A stretch of 64,000 nt of DNA from Vombatus ursinus. Its lineage: Eukaryota; Chordata; Mammalia; Diprotodontia; Vombatidae. The position numbers and the translations under genes were made by a program. The DNA is taken from assembly GCF_900497805.2 (NCBI RefSeq), contig NW_020948739.1:9039420-9103419 (forward strand). The letters are read 5' to 3'. The notes below the pieces were generated by a model. The model made no database searches. It had not been told where the DNA came from and was given only the letters and a program-made list of their open reading frames with translations. Position 1 is the first letter of the stretch; the number at the start of each line of letters is the position of its first letter. Below, in pieces: positions 22,421 through 32,807 of this stretch.

Positions 22421-22884
22421 GTAGTAATCATCATAATGACTTCCTATGATATGAAGTGGATCTCACCATTGGAAGAAAAATAGATTTGGCATAGCTTTGG
22501 ATTGGAGCCCAAACTCTAACCTGTGCAAAAACCACAAGTTATTAAATCCAGGGGACATTTCACTTACAACAATAGCAAAATCTCATGTGTTCATGGACTT
22601 GTTTGCATATTAGATCAGTTGGTGGCTGGAGGAAGAGGGATGAGCCAAAGCTTGCCCTGGAGCTTCCATCAGCCTCTGAGGCCTTATCATCCTAGCACAT
22701 CCCTCTGCCATGCTGGCCCCCTTATCCCATTGCTGAGTTCCTCACAGGGCCTCCATTTTGTGAAAAGGCTCAGGCCAGCCAACCTTCCTTCCTCTCCCAG
22801 TTCTGTCTCTTACTTACTAGATTTTGCTACCTTGCAGAACGGGCACCTCCCTCCAGCCTCTCCTTTTAACTTCTTTTTGTATTT
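22421..22884. other. No recognised feature
   Basis: The sequence has moderate GC content and includes a 153-codon open frame (22523-22984) that runs into an L2 tail and shows no domain, so I do not treat it as coding. It may include an old repeat I cannot name. Confidence 0.45.
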
Positions 22885-23000
22885 CATCTTCTCCTATTAC
22901 AATATAAGCTCCTTAAGAGAAGAATCTTTCTTTTTATTTCTATTTCTATCCCCAGTTCTTAGCACAGTGCTTGGCACAAAGTAACTGCTTAATAAATTCT
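22885..23000 (+). mobile_element. L2 3' end
   Basis: Plus-strand L2 3' UTR and terminus: AATATAAGCTCCTTAAGAGA, CCCCAGTTCTTAGCACAGTG, CTTGGCACAAAGTAACTGC, TTAATAAATTC. Confidence 0.8.
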
Positions 23001-23154
23001 AGCTGCTTTGCCTTACCTTATGGAGTTGTTTCCACCACAGTCATTGGCGGCTGCTACTTTGACTCTGCCTATCAGCTTCAAGGGAATTTGAGAATTTTTT
23101 TTTAAACAAAACAATCACTTTTTGATGCAAAGAACCCGAAGCAACAAACTGGAA

Positions 23155-23430
23155 GGCAGCCTTGGTATAGTGGAATAGAAAGTAGAGACTCTGAAATCAG
23201 AGGACTGTGATTCAAACTTTGACTCTGTCACTTAGTATTTAAGTGTCCTTTAGTCAAGTTTTTTATTCATTCATTCATTCATTTCTTTTAGGGGAAAAAA
23301 ATTTATTTGGTCATTTGGTAGAGGAGGAAGGTCAAAAGAATAGCCAAGTCTTTGGCTTCCCATTCTCTTAGCTGTTAAATGAGTCAGTTGGATTAGATAA
23401 CCTGAAAAATCTCTCCCAGCTCAAAAAAAA
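23155..23430 (+). mobile_element. MIR SINE carrying a shared ~100-bp insert, copy 1
   Basis: A plus-strand MIR (GCAGCCTTGGTATAGTGGAA, TCACTTAGTATTTAAGTG, and after the insert GAGTCAGTTGGATTAGATAA, CTCCCAGCTC) is interrupted at about 23262-23360 by non-MIR sequence (AATTTATTTGGTCATTTGGT, AGAGGAGGAAGG). The same arrangement occurs at 28750-28893. See the finding on this pair. Confidence 0.6.
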
Positions 23431-23431
23431 A

Positions 23432-23940
23432 GGGATGGTATTGTGGAATTTGGGTTTTAGGGACCTGGATTCAAATCCTACCCCTGCCACTTGCTCAAAT
23501 TGTCTTACTTCTCATAGGATCGTAGGTCTTAGGATCATGGGGTATAGAGCTGAAAATGACCCTTAGAGGTGACCTCATCTAAGATGCAGGGTTGTGCAAT
23601 GGAGAGAGCACTGGACTTGGAATCAGGAAGACCTCAGTTGAAATCCTGCCTCAGACACTTATTAGATTGTGATTGTGGGCAAGTCACTCTATGTCTCAGG
23701 GGCTCAGTTTCCTCATTTGCAAAGTGAGAAGGTTGGACTAGATCATAGGATCATAAATGTACAGCTGAAAGGCACCTTTGAGGGTCATCAAGAGTAGCCA
23801 TTTGTTCATTTTATAGATGAAACCGAGACCCAGAAAAGTTGAGTGATTTGCCCAGGTCACATAGTAAGTGTCTAAAGCAGGATTTCAACCCAGGTCTTCT
23901 TGATATCAGGTTTAGAGACCTGCTAAATAAGCCTGTCTCC
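23432..23940. mobile_element. Cluster of three MIR SINEs
   Basis: Plus-strand MIR at 23432-23525 (GGATTCAAATCCTACCCCTG); plus-strand MIR at 23585-23750 (GAGCACTGGACTTGGAATCA, GGGCAAGTCACTCTATG, AGGTTGGACTAGATCATAGG); minus-strand MIR at 23755-23940 (AGATGAAACCGAGACCCAG, TTTGCCCAGGTCACATAGT, TTTCAACCCAGGTCTTC). All are diverged and partial. The close packing is typical of old SINE-rich DNA. Confidence 0.75.
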
Positions 23941-24179
23941 TAGATGAACTCTGTACTTCTTTCTAGCTCCAACTTTTCTGAGCCTATGAAGTGGGATGAC
24001 TTGAGTCTTCACAAGAGCTATATCCTGGCACCTACCCAAGTCAGGTAGAGGGAGGGGCAATCTTTTGCTGGTGCTATGAATGGAAGGAGAAGAATTCCAG
24101 GGAGGGGAGTGAGAGAGATGATAGACACAGACAGAGAGAGGAGAGGCAGAGACAGAGACCCAGAGACACTTTGGAAATT
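23941..24179. other. Purine-rich spacer, nothing recognised
   Basis: It includes a GA-rich stretch (24100-24170, GAGAGAGATGATAGACACAG and on) of low complexity. No gene or family is recognised. Confidence 0.5.
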
Positions 24180-24900
24180 GCAGACATCTGAGAAAAGCTG
24201 GGTCCTCAGCATGTTCCTGATTTCCAGAATATCTTCCTGGAAACTTCAGAGGGAGAATTTTCCCTTGGGTAGAATCAGGCCCTCCTTTTTGATTTGAGAA
24301 GAGATTTCATCTCACTTTCAGAAAAGAGCTCACTTTTTCATGTGTTTTTTTTTTTACGCTATATGCTAATCTGTAGAACTCCACTTTTTGTTTGATGTTG
24401 TTCTTGAATAGATGAGTTTATCTTATATTCGCCATTTGTGATGGTCTTTTGTATAACCAGTTCTTGGTGGGAAGGGGCCAAATCAGTAGGAGTAAGTTGG
24501 ACCTACCCTCCTCCTTAAGAGTGTCCGGGAAAAATAAACTTCCTTCAGAATCCCCAAATCATATTCCTGCACCAGAGATATTTGGGGGGGGGCAGAAGGA
24601 CATAAATCTAGCCCAGTACCCTTCTTGGAGAAAGATGAGAGAAGGAGAAAGCATCCAGCCACAGCCCTGCCCTTGCTCCCTTCAAAGCAGAAATCACCGT
24701 CTATCTTGGAGAGGGGTGGGTCAGATTCCAGAGATATGCTGCCTGCAAACTCCTTCTTTGCATTTAGACAACCCGTATGGATGTGTATCTCTTATACCAC
24801 AAAGATACATTTACAAAAACAAAATTAAAAAAAACAGAATTTACAAAAATCTCTTACACCACAAACACACATTTACAAAAACAAAAGCAAAATATGTATT
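24180..24900 (+). mobile_element. LTR-like repeat, family X, copy 2
   Basis: Second copy of the repeat described at 3420-4040, with the same ordered landmarks (AGACATCTGAGAAAAG, AAACTTCAGAGGG, TGGTGGGAAGGGGCCAA, TCTAGCCCAGTACCCTTC, GCATTTAGACAACCC). A tract of ACA-rich near-repeats (24790-24880, CTTATACCACAAAGATACAT and CTTACACCACAAACACACAT) follows. The apparent 183-codon frame at 24449-25000 lies across it and is not credible as a gene. It is a degraded fossil; the LTR identity is inferred. Confidence 0.45.
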
Positions 24901-25734
24901 TCTACACCCTGGTTTCTTGAGAAAGACAGTAAGAGTACATTTTCTGCATTTATTCTCTAACATATCACATAATGAATTTCAAGAAATCCAGCCAGCATGA
25001 AACCTCAAATGCCTCAAAACAACACCTTGTGAAACACGTAAAACAGCTCTAGGCCCAAAGGAGCAAAAGCCATACCATTACAGACAGGAGCCAACCCCTC
25101 AAGACTAAGAGTTAAGCTCTTGGGAGAGGTAGGGTGATGGAATTAGCAGAGCAATTAGGAGCAGGAAGCAAGAACCAAGCCCCACAGAAGTCTGGGAGTC
25201 GAAGAAAAAATAGGGAGACAGGTTTGTTTTTAAGCAAGGACAGAACCATATGCTTACACTTCTTTTTGGCTGTCCTCATTTTGAAGATGACAAAACAGGG
25301 GGAAAGGATGCCAGGGCAAATTCACAGATCCTTCTGAAATGTGACAAGCATAGCAGGTTAATTTCAAAAAAGTCCATCTACTTGGCATTTGGGGTTTTAT
25401 CAGTCTATTAGGGCGGAGGCATAGGGTCTCTGGTAACCTATACTATCACAATCTGACCAGATCTGTAGTTATTAAATTCATGTCACTGTATTATCTCCTG
25501 CATAGAACTTTTCAAATCATTGTCATTCTCAGAAATGCCTTTACTTGAAACATGACCAAATTGTAGATCATTCCTTTTCTCTCTTCTCTGCCCAAAGCAA
25601 TATTTTTACCTCCTACATAGCATAGGATATCACTATTTATTCATTCATATTAACTGATCTTTCCTTCTTCCTTAGATTTTAGGGAAGGGAACACTGAATC
25701 TGCATTTTTTTGGGGAAGTGAATTTTGTTCAAGT
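24901..25734. other. No recognised feature
   Basis: Unassigned, moderately AT-rich. It could continue family X or another LTR-like element, but I see no terminal motifs. There is no coding signal. Confidence 0.4.
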
Positions 25735-25850
25735 CAGTTCAACTCAGAAAACAAATGTCTTCTATTGCCTACCATATAGCACTGTGCTTGGCATTGGGGA
25801 GTCTGAGGTGCAGGAATGACACCTACGCTGAAGGAGCCTGAAGTTTACTT
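25735..25850 (-). mobile_element. L2 3' end
   Basis: Reverse L2 terminus: AAACAAATGTCTTCTATTGC, CATATAGCACTGTGCTTGGC, CTGAAGGAGCCTGAAG. It is diverged. Confidence 0.6.
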
Positions 25851-26289
25851 CGATTTTTTTCTAAACTTCATGATTTGGCAGAGGAGGAATTTTTCCTGTG
25901 CGTCTATTATGGATGCCTGGACCACATTATATAATAACCTTTCTAAGGGCCATGCCTAGAACAGCTACCTAGCAAGTCAATGGTGGGAAGGGGTAGAGTG
26001 GGGGAATGTTGAAAGGGATTGGATAATTGTATTGGAAACAAAGCTACAATTGGCTATTGTGGGGGATGGTGAGATGTGATCCATCTTTCAATTCTCTGCT
26101 TGGTTGATCACATGCCCATTAGGGTTAAGCCACAGCACCTTAGATTGGGGATCATGGTTCCCACTTTGGAAACCACTGGCCTACTAGATATACGTGTGCT
26201 ACAATGTAGACTGTGATAGGGGTGAAGGAGAAATCCAGAAAAAGAGTTCTAGGAAAATGTTACCTCACTTTCATTTGGGGTGCAGGAGG
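25851..26289. other. No recognised gene; possible MITE scrap
   Basis: Mostly unassigned. At 26138-26185 the sequence GGGGATCATGGTTCCCACTT and TTGGAAACCACTGGCC resembles the end of an old hAT-type DNA transposon. Confidence 0.35.
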
Positions 26290-26420
26290 ATGAGAGCTCA
26301 GAAAGCTTTATGGAGTAGGTGGTGCTTCAGCTGTGCTTTGAAGGAAGAGAAGAGTTGGAGTGCATTGGGGAATAGCATTGTAGTGGTCAGGCAAATTCAT
26401 GGAATCAGGGGATGGTAGGA
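26290..26420 (-). mobile_element. L2 LINE fragment
   Basis: Antisense L2 C-terminal piece: AGAAAGCTTTATGGAGTAGG, GCTTTGAAGGAAGAGAAGAG, GTGCATTGGGGAATAGCAT. It corresponds to the same region as 20545-20640. Boundaries are vague. Confidence 0.5.
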
Positions 26421-26504
26421 TGAGATTAAGAACACTGGGTTGTTCAGTCTGACTGGAGGCAAAAGCATAACGTATGACAGGAAATAATGTAAAACAAGGA
26501 AGCA

Positions 26505-26795
26505 TGTGGTATAGTGGAAATCACTCAGTCAACAAGCATTTATTAAGTGCCCTTAATTGGGTTTCACTGCGCTAGGCACTGGAGGTAAGACAAAAACAGT
26601 CCTTGTTCTCAAGGAGTTTACATGAACTTGGAGGCTGATGTCTGGGGTTAGAATCTGAGTCTGATTAATTACTAGCTTTACAACTTTGGAAGAATCATTT
26701 TCCCTTTGTGAGCCTCCTTTTTCTCAGCTGTAAAACTGAGGGGGTTGGGTTAGCTAATCTCTAAGGCCTTTTCCAGCTCTAAATCTTTGATTCTA
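26505..26795 (+). mobile_element. MIR SINE split by an L2 3' end
   Basis: A MIR head (GCATGTGGTATAGTGGAAAT) is interrupted at about 26524-26630 by a reverse L2 terminus (AACAAGCATTTATTAAGTGC, TGCGCTAGGCACTGG, TCTCAAGGAGTTTACAT). It resumes with TTAGAATCTGAGTCTGATTA, CTCAGCTGTAAAACTGAGG and CTTTTCCAGCTCTAAATC. The nesting shows that L2 was still inserting after this MIR. Confidence 0.7.
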
Positions 26796-28486
26796 AGCCG
26801 GGAAAGGTCAGGTGGAGACCAAATGTCTTAGGCTGGTGAAGCAGGACAACTTGACAGATGCTGCTGCAATAAGAAACCACTTTATTTCTTAAGACAACAT
26901 TCTACTGCCCATTAGAAGTTATGGCCCTGTGTGCAGCTACATTAAAAAAAAAAATCCTTTTCTTCAAGAAAAATGGATCCACTAGTTAAGGGATATTTTA
27001 TCTCATTCTCATGCATCCAAAAGTGTTAGTTAGCTAAGTAAGACTCTTTTTCTGGGGAGCAGAACATTCTGGTTTTTTTAAATCAGAAGTGAAATATATA
27101 CAATTTAGAGCCCCATCACCTCAGAAAAGCCACTCTGAGCTGACATAGCCAGAGTTCAACCTTGGAGGCTTCTCCACAATTGTTAGCTATATATGGCTCA
27201 TGTTTGCCCCCATCCAGATGCCTCTCTGAGAATATCAGACTCAGACTCATCATAGCTCACCCCTAAGGGTATTCAATTTATTTCCTGCAAGCAATCAAGG
27301 CTACAAAGACATTTGAGCTCAAAGCAAATTTATTATAAGGTCTGTTAAAAACAGAAAGGAACTCATATCCAAGCACAGTTATTAAGGGAATAGGCATTGC
27401 CCACTTTCCAATTAATACTGTTTTCTTCCCCTCTCCCCAGAGGTTCAGTCTCAGTACCCCTAAAGTAGGGGGCATTTCAGTAACCTACCTGTCCTGTTAC
27501 TGCTAGCCCCAGGGCCAGGTCAGTGCCAGATGTCTTCTTTCTTCTCTCTAGGGCATGCACTAACCTTGCTTGGGCATCCGCTGCCTTTGCCCTGACTTTG
27601 GGTCACTGCCATCGCCACCACCATCATGTTTGTGTTTGGCCCTGCAGCTCCTGGCTTGCCTGAGGCATCTGTGCTGCTCACCAGCAGCTGCTGAGGCTGC
27701 CCCCTGTTCCACTCCCACCTGCTCACTTTTCTAATTGCTGTAATCACCTGGAAGCCATCCTGTCTACCTCACATTGCTGATCCCAGCAGTCCCTACTCAC
27801 TTCTCTTTTGTGCCTGTGACTCAGGCACATGGCATGATGGGAGAGCAAACCCTTACCTATCTGCTCACAGGTCCTTCTTCTTCTGATCCCTTCCTCTTGC
27901 AGATATGGAGAGGCTGCCTCTGCTCACTGCTGCCAATTAAATTCTGAGGTTCTCTCACACAGGCAGGCTACAATCTGGAGAAAAGTGTGCTCATTAGGGA
28001 AAGTGTCCTGTTCGACTTTCTTAGAGTCTTTTCAAAGCTGAGCTTGATGTAAAGAGAGATAACATTGGACCAAGAAAAGGGAGTCAAACTGGCTGCCCAG
28101 GGCTGGTTAAGATGCCTCCAGAGAGAGGGGCAACTTTAAACAAGAAGAATTGTGTTCAGGGAAAGAAGTGAGAAGCAATAGGCTCAGTATCCCAAAGGAG
28201 GCTCACTTCAACTTGTGGAAGTCAAAACAATCTAATAAGAGGTCCTGAATAGCTAAAGGCTTTTGAGATACATGGAGGCAATCTTGGGCATACTTCCCAT
28301 ACTTCCTGCTACTGGTGAGAAGATTTCAAAGATAGAGGACAAACAACACCCCGTTCTCCACCCTCCACCACCAATCCACCTTCTTCTTCCCTTGGATCCT
28401 GTAAAAACTCCTCCACCTTCCATCCAGGCAAAGGAACACTTTCCTAGAATATCCAATAGAGGGTGAGGTTTTGTCTCCCAAAACAA
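26796..28486. other. Mostly repeat-free, unassigned
   Basis: No transposon family is obvious for about 1.7 kb. 27480-27960 is GC-richer, with CTG/CAG-rich text (CAGCAGCTGCTGAGGCTGCC). Open frames here (27520-27747 minus; 28253-28486 minus) are short and featureless. It may be unique DNA or an old element I cannot name. Confidence 0.4.
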
Positions 28487-28690
28487 GTATTCAACATTTA
28501 TTCAGCACCCGTTATGTACAAGGGACACTGGGGATACAAAGACAAAACAAAAAGCATTCCCTGCTCTCAAGGAACTTATCTGGAGGTTAGTTACAACATG
28601 TGTACAGAGAAATACATGATAATTTTCAGAGGGAGAGATCAAGAAAGACTTCTTTGGAAAACACAGATGTCATAAAAACAAAAGATATAA
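28487..28690 (-). mobile_element. L2 3' end
   Basis: Reverse L2 terminus: ATTCAACATTTATTCAGCAC, CAAGGGACACTGGGGATACA, CTGCTCTCAAGGAACTTATC. It extends to a GAAAGACTTCTTTGGAAAAC segment that is also L2-like. Confidence 0.75.
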
Positions 28691-28744
28691 TGAAAAAGAT
28701 TGTTGGCCCCCTTCTCCCATTGGTGACTAGGATAAACTTTGGAT

Positions 28745-28893
28745 CTGTTGCTTAATATTTGGGTGGCTTTAGCCAAATCTTTTATTTTATTCATTCATTA
28801 GTTTTAGAAAGAAATTTATTTGGTCTTTTGGTAGAGGAGGAAAGCCAGAATAGTCAAGTCTTTGGCTTCCCATTCTCTTACCTGTTAAATGAG
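28745..28893 (+). mobile_element. MIR SINE carrying a shared insert, copy 2
   Basis: Second copy of the composite at 23231-23383. A MIR-like lead (GCTTAATATTTGGGTGGC) is followed by the same insert (AAATTTATTTGGTCTTTTGG, AGAGGAGGAAAG) and the same continuation (CTTTGGCTTCCCATTCTCTT, CTGTTAAATGAG). It then breaks off into another repeat. Identity over the best 80 bp is about 90%. Confidence 0.6.
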
Positions 28894-29075
28894 ACACCTT
28901 ATGCGCTGTTGTCCTGACCTCTGTCTTGCCACTAGACCCTGATGATTCTGGAGGAGAGATCAGGCTGATGATTTTTGCACAGCTCTGCCCCACTTAAAGC
29001 CAATGCATTTGCAGATCAAGACATCACCCTTCTGACATCATTGGTCCTCTTTGAGAACAAAAGGACTAACAATAG
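28894..29075 (-). mobile_element. Unnamed interspersed repeat, copy B
   Basis: The reverse complement aligns with 32808-32990: TCAAAGAGGACCAATGATGT, then GCAGAGCTGTGC, ATCAGCCTGATCTCTCCTCC, and a GTCTAGTGGCAAGACAGAGG segment. Two copies in one window prove it is repetitive. I recall similar sequence as common in marsupial genomes but cannot name the family. Confidence 0.6.
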
Positions 29076-29179
29076 TTCTCCTAGAGTCTCCACTTGGTGC
29101 AGGAGCCCAAGTTGACCAAACTTCATTTTCCTTCCAGATGTGCTTCTGACATTCTGGACATCAACACCATCTTCCCCTA

Positions 29180-29700
29180 CTGAATACCTTCTCCAGTCCA
29201 CACCAGCACCTTCTAGCTCTCTTCTGTATGTTGTCTTCCCCCTTTAGATTGTAAGCTCCTTGAGGGCAAGGGACTGTCTTTCTTCTTATTTGCATTTGTA
29301 TCCCTGACCTACTGGCAAGGATGACACTGACTTCCTTGCTTTTCCTTATACAAGACATTCTATGTTTCAACTCAGGGCATCTTTACTGACTGTTGCCCAT
29401 GCCTGGAATTCTCCTCGTCCTCTTCATCTCCACTTCCTAGCTTCCCTGACTTCCTTCAGGTCTTGGTTAACGTCCCACCTTCTCCAAGAAGCCTTCACCA
29501 ATCTTCCTTAATCTTAGAGCCTTCTCTCTGACACTACCCCAATTTATCTTGTATATAGCTTGTTTGTACAAAGTTGTTTGCATGTCACCTCTGCTATTAG
29601 ACTATAAGCAGGGACTGATTTTTGCCTTTCTTTGCATCCCTAGTATTTACAATAGTACCTGGCACATAGCAGGTACTTCTTAAATGCTTGTTACTTGACA
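29180..29700 (+). mobile_element. Two L2 3' portions in tandem
   Basis: First piece, 29180-29307: TGTATGTTGTCTTCCCCCTT, AGATTGTAAGCTCCTTGAGG. Second, 29308-29700: GACACTGACTTCCTTGCTTT, TGTTGCCCATGCCTGGAATT, CAAGAAGCCTTCACCAATCT, TGTATATAGCTTGTTTGTAC, GTACCTGGCACATAGCAGGT. The second piece restarts upstream in the family order, so it is a separate insertion or a duplication. Confidence 0.8.
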
Positions 29701-29729
29701 AAGAGAAGAAATGGTCAATATTATAGGAG

Positions 29730-30115
29730 CTGTGGGAGGACAGGTTCACTAGTGCACTATTGATAGAACTGTGAATTGGCCAAGTATTCTGGGAAACAGT
29801 TTGGGATTATTCAAAAGAGGCTAATGAACAGTTCATGCCTTTTCAATCAACCAACAAGCATTTGCCAAGCATCTACCACATGCTAGATGCTGTGTTCAAT
29901 GCTGGGGATATAATGACAAAAGTGAAGAAATCCATGGCCCCTCAAATAAAGCATTTTGTTGGGCAAAAATAGCATGTTCATATGCAGATATACAATAAAT
30001 AAAGACAAGGTCATTGCGGGGGTAGGAAGTTGCAAGTTCAGAAAGACTTCCTGTAGCAAGTAGCATTTGACTTGAGTCTTAAAGGAAAACTAGAGATTCT
30101 ACATGGTTTCTGGGC
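29730..30115. mobile_element. L1 ORF2 scrap followed by reverse L2 end
   Basis: 29730-29855 is plus-strand L1 ORF2 (ACTATTGATAGAACTGTGAA, GGGAAACAGTTTGGGATTAT). 29856-30115 is a minus-strand L2 terminus (AATCAACCAACAAGCATTTG, AGAAAGACTTCCTGTAGC). The L2 probably interrupts the L1 scrap. Confidence 0.6.
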
Positions 30116-30270
30116 ATGTACTCCAAGGTTATACACTTTTTTTTTTAAGTTAAAGTGTCCTGCACAGTCTCTACATAAGATGTTCCATTCATACCTTTGC
30201 ACAAATGGTCTCTGATGTCTGAAACGCTATGTAAATATCATACAAGCACACCATGTAAAATGACCTGGAC

Positions 30271-31552
30271 CTAAATTAGGGGAGCATGGAATGTTATCTG
30301 TCAGATTTATGGGTAAGGGGAGAATTTATAACCAAATGAGAGAGAGAAGCATTATGGGACATAAAATGGATAATTTTGATTACATCAAATTAAAAAGGTT
30401 TTGCACAAACAAAACCAAGGAAGCCAAAATTAGAAGGAAAGCAGGAAACTGGAGGGAAAATTATGTCAGGTTTCTCTAATAAAGGCCTCATTTCTCAAAT
30501 ATATAGAGAACGGAGTCAAATTTATGAGAATATGAGTCATTCTCTAATTGATAAATGGTCAAAGGATATGAATAGGCAATTTTTTGGTGAAAAAAATAAA
30601 AACTATATATAGTCATATGAAAAAATGCCCTACATCACTATTATTTAGAGAAATGCAAATTAAAACAACTCTGAGGTACCACCTTGTACCTAACAGCCTG
30701 GCTAATAAGACAAAAAAAGAAAATGACAGATGTTGGAGGGGATATGAAAAATTAGGGACACTAATTCACTACTGGTGGAGTAGTGAAGTGATCCAACTAT
30801 TCTGGAGAGAAATTTGAAACTAGGCCCAAAGAACTATAAAACTGTGCATGTCCTTTGACCCAGCAATACCACCACTAGGTCTCTATTTTAAAGAGATCAA
30901 AGAAAAAGGAATAGGACTTATATATACAAAAATATTTATAGCAGCTCTTTTTTTTAGTGGCAAAGGATTGGAAATTGAAGAGATGTCCATCAATTGGGGA
31001 ATGGCTAAACATGTTGTAGTATATGATTGTAATGGAATACTATTGTGCTATCAGAAATGACAATCAGGATGCTTTCAGAAAAATCTAGGAAGACTTACAT
31101 GAACTGATGCAAAGTGAAATGAGCAGAACCAGGAAAGCATTGAACACAGTAACAACAATATTGTATGATGATCAGCTGTGGCATGACTTATTTATTTTCA
31201 TCAATACAATGATTCAAGACGATTCTGAGGGACTTATGATAAAAAATACCATCCATCTCAAAAGAAAAAAACTGATGGAGTCTGAATGCAGATTGAAGCA
31301 TACTTCTTTTTACTTTATTATTTTGGGTTTTGTTTTTTGGTCTTTCATTTTCTTTTGCAAAGTGGTTTGTACAAAAATGTTTTGCACGACTTCTCATTTA
31401 TAATCGATAATCAAATTTCTGCCTTCTCAAGGAGGGGAGAGGTGAAGAAGGGAGGGGAAGAAGATTGAACTTAAAATATTTTTTTTAAATGTAAATGTTA
31501 AACATTTTTTTTTACATGTAAATGAGAAAAAAAATTAAAATTAAATGCAAAA
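30271..31552 (+). mobile_element. 5'-truncated L1 with perfect 14-bp TSD
   Basis: About 1.28 kb of sense L1: ORF2 C-terminus, 3' UTR and an A-rich tail (31473-31555). Reading frames show REMQIKTTLRYHL, RCWRGYEKLGTL and SFDPAIPPLGLY, which match the conserved L1 ORF2 C-terminal motifs, but in several frames. The target duplication AAAATGACCTGGAC occurs at 30257-30270 and again at 31553-31566, without mismatch. It interrupts a MIR whose CORE resumes at 31566. Confidence 0.93.
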
Positions 31553-31659
31553 AAAATGACCTGGACTATTTATTTACTAATTATGTATGTAATTATAACC
31601 AAGTCACAACTTTTCTAAGCTTCAGTTTTTTCATCTTCTTTACTTCATAGAGTAACTTG

Positions 31660-31955
31660 ATTCTTTCAAAGCCCAGTTCAGGTGCCACTTCCTATACTCG
31701 GTCATTCCACCATCCCTCTTTTGTTAGCACTTCCTCTCTCTTGAAATTACTTGGTGACACTTCACATGTTCTTCATATTTAATTACTTGTGCACAAGGTT
31801 TATCCACCTCTTCCCACCCCCCTAATAATGCAAACTCCTTGAGAGCAAGGAAGGGTCTTTCTTTTTAATTTTTTTTCTGTGTCCTCAGTGCCTACATAGC
31901 ATAGTGCCTGGCTCCTAGTTGGTGCCTAAAAATATTCATTGAATTGAATATGCGA
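31660..31955 (+). mobile_element. L2 3' portion
   Basis: Plus-strand L2 C-terminus and 3' UTR: CAAAGCCCAGTTCAGGTGCC, AATGCAAACTCCTTGAGAGC, ATAGCATAGTGCCTGGCTCC, and ends AAAATATTCATTGAATTGAA. It reaches the canonical end. Confidence 0.8.
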
Positions 31956-32117
31956 TATATGACTGAACAACAACATTTAGCAAGCAATACAAATCTCAGG
32001 GCCTGACTTATTATTTTGTTGATTATCTAGACTTAAGTGATGGAAAAATTGTTAACAATGCACTTAACTTAAACACTTAAAAGTGTTATGAGTAAATGTT
32101 CTCCCCCGCCCCAAACT

Positions 32118-32366
32118 CTGTGTGTGTGTTGTTTTAATTGTTTCTAACTCTTCATGACCCCATTTGAGGTTTGTTTGGCAAAGATACTGGAGTAATTTGC
32201 CATTTCTTTCTCTAGCTCATTTTCTAAATGAGAAAACTGAGGCAAACAGGGTTAAGTGACTTGCCCAGGGTCACACAGCTAGTAAGCGTCTGAAGCCAGA
32301 TTTGAACTCAGGAAGATGAGTCTTCTTGATTCCGGGCCTGGCACTCCATCCACTGTGCTTCCTCTA
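32118..32366 (-). mobile_element. Mar1 CORE-SINE
   Basis: Full-length reverse Mar1: CTTCATGACCCCATTTGAGG tail, GCAAAGATACTGGAGTAATT, GGCAAACAGGGTTAAGTGAC CORE, GGGCCTGGCACTCCATCCAC head. Confidence 0.93.
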
Positions 32367-32807
32367 TATAGTAAAGAACAAAGTTCAGATTCTAACCCAG
32401 GTTATCTAACTGCAAAACCTGGCATTCTCCATTGTATTACCCTGACTTGAACTGTCAAAACTTTCTCTTCTCTGTCTCCGTCTCTCTCTCTCAGGTTAGA
32501 AGTGCAGTGGCCACTGACAGGTCTGAGCCATACTGTTATTGACCTGGACGATTCATGCCTACTTTGTCAGCCTGGTGGTCCTCCACTCCGAGGGGATTAA
32601 TACAGTGCAAACATATGATTAACTTGAGCCCCACTATAAAACTTCTGAACTCCTGAGATCCATCAGCCTCACCCTCTGCTGCAGCAGAGACTGCAGGCTG
32701 GGATCAACATATCCAGCCATTCTTTTCTATGCAACAAGTGGTCCAGTTTGAAAACTTTCTTTGCTCTAAGACATCATGGATTAGTCCTCATGCAGATCAT
32801 TAACCTT
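32367..32807. other. MIR scrap, then unassigned sequence
   Basis: 32372-32445 is a reverse MIR scrap (AGATTCTAACCCAGGTTATC). 32490-32807 has no family I recognise. A TATAAAA at 32635 and the lengths involved could suggest an LTR piece, but there is no second copy to support it. Confidence 0.35.

Noticed and set aside
22523-22984. 153-codon plus-strand open frame
   Set aside because: Its last third is the L2 3' end in translation, and the rest shows no motif.
24449-25000. 183-codon plus-strand open frame, the longest in the window
   Set aside because: It spans a repeated LTR-like block and an ACA-rich near-tandem tract. The translation is compositionally biased at its end (Lys/Asn/Thr) and shows no domain.
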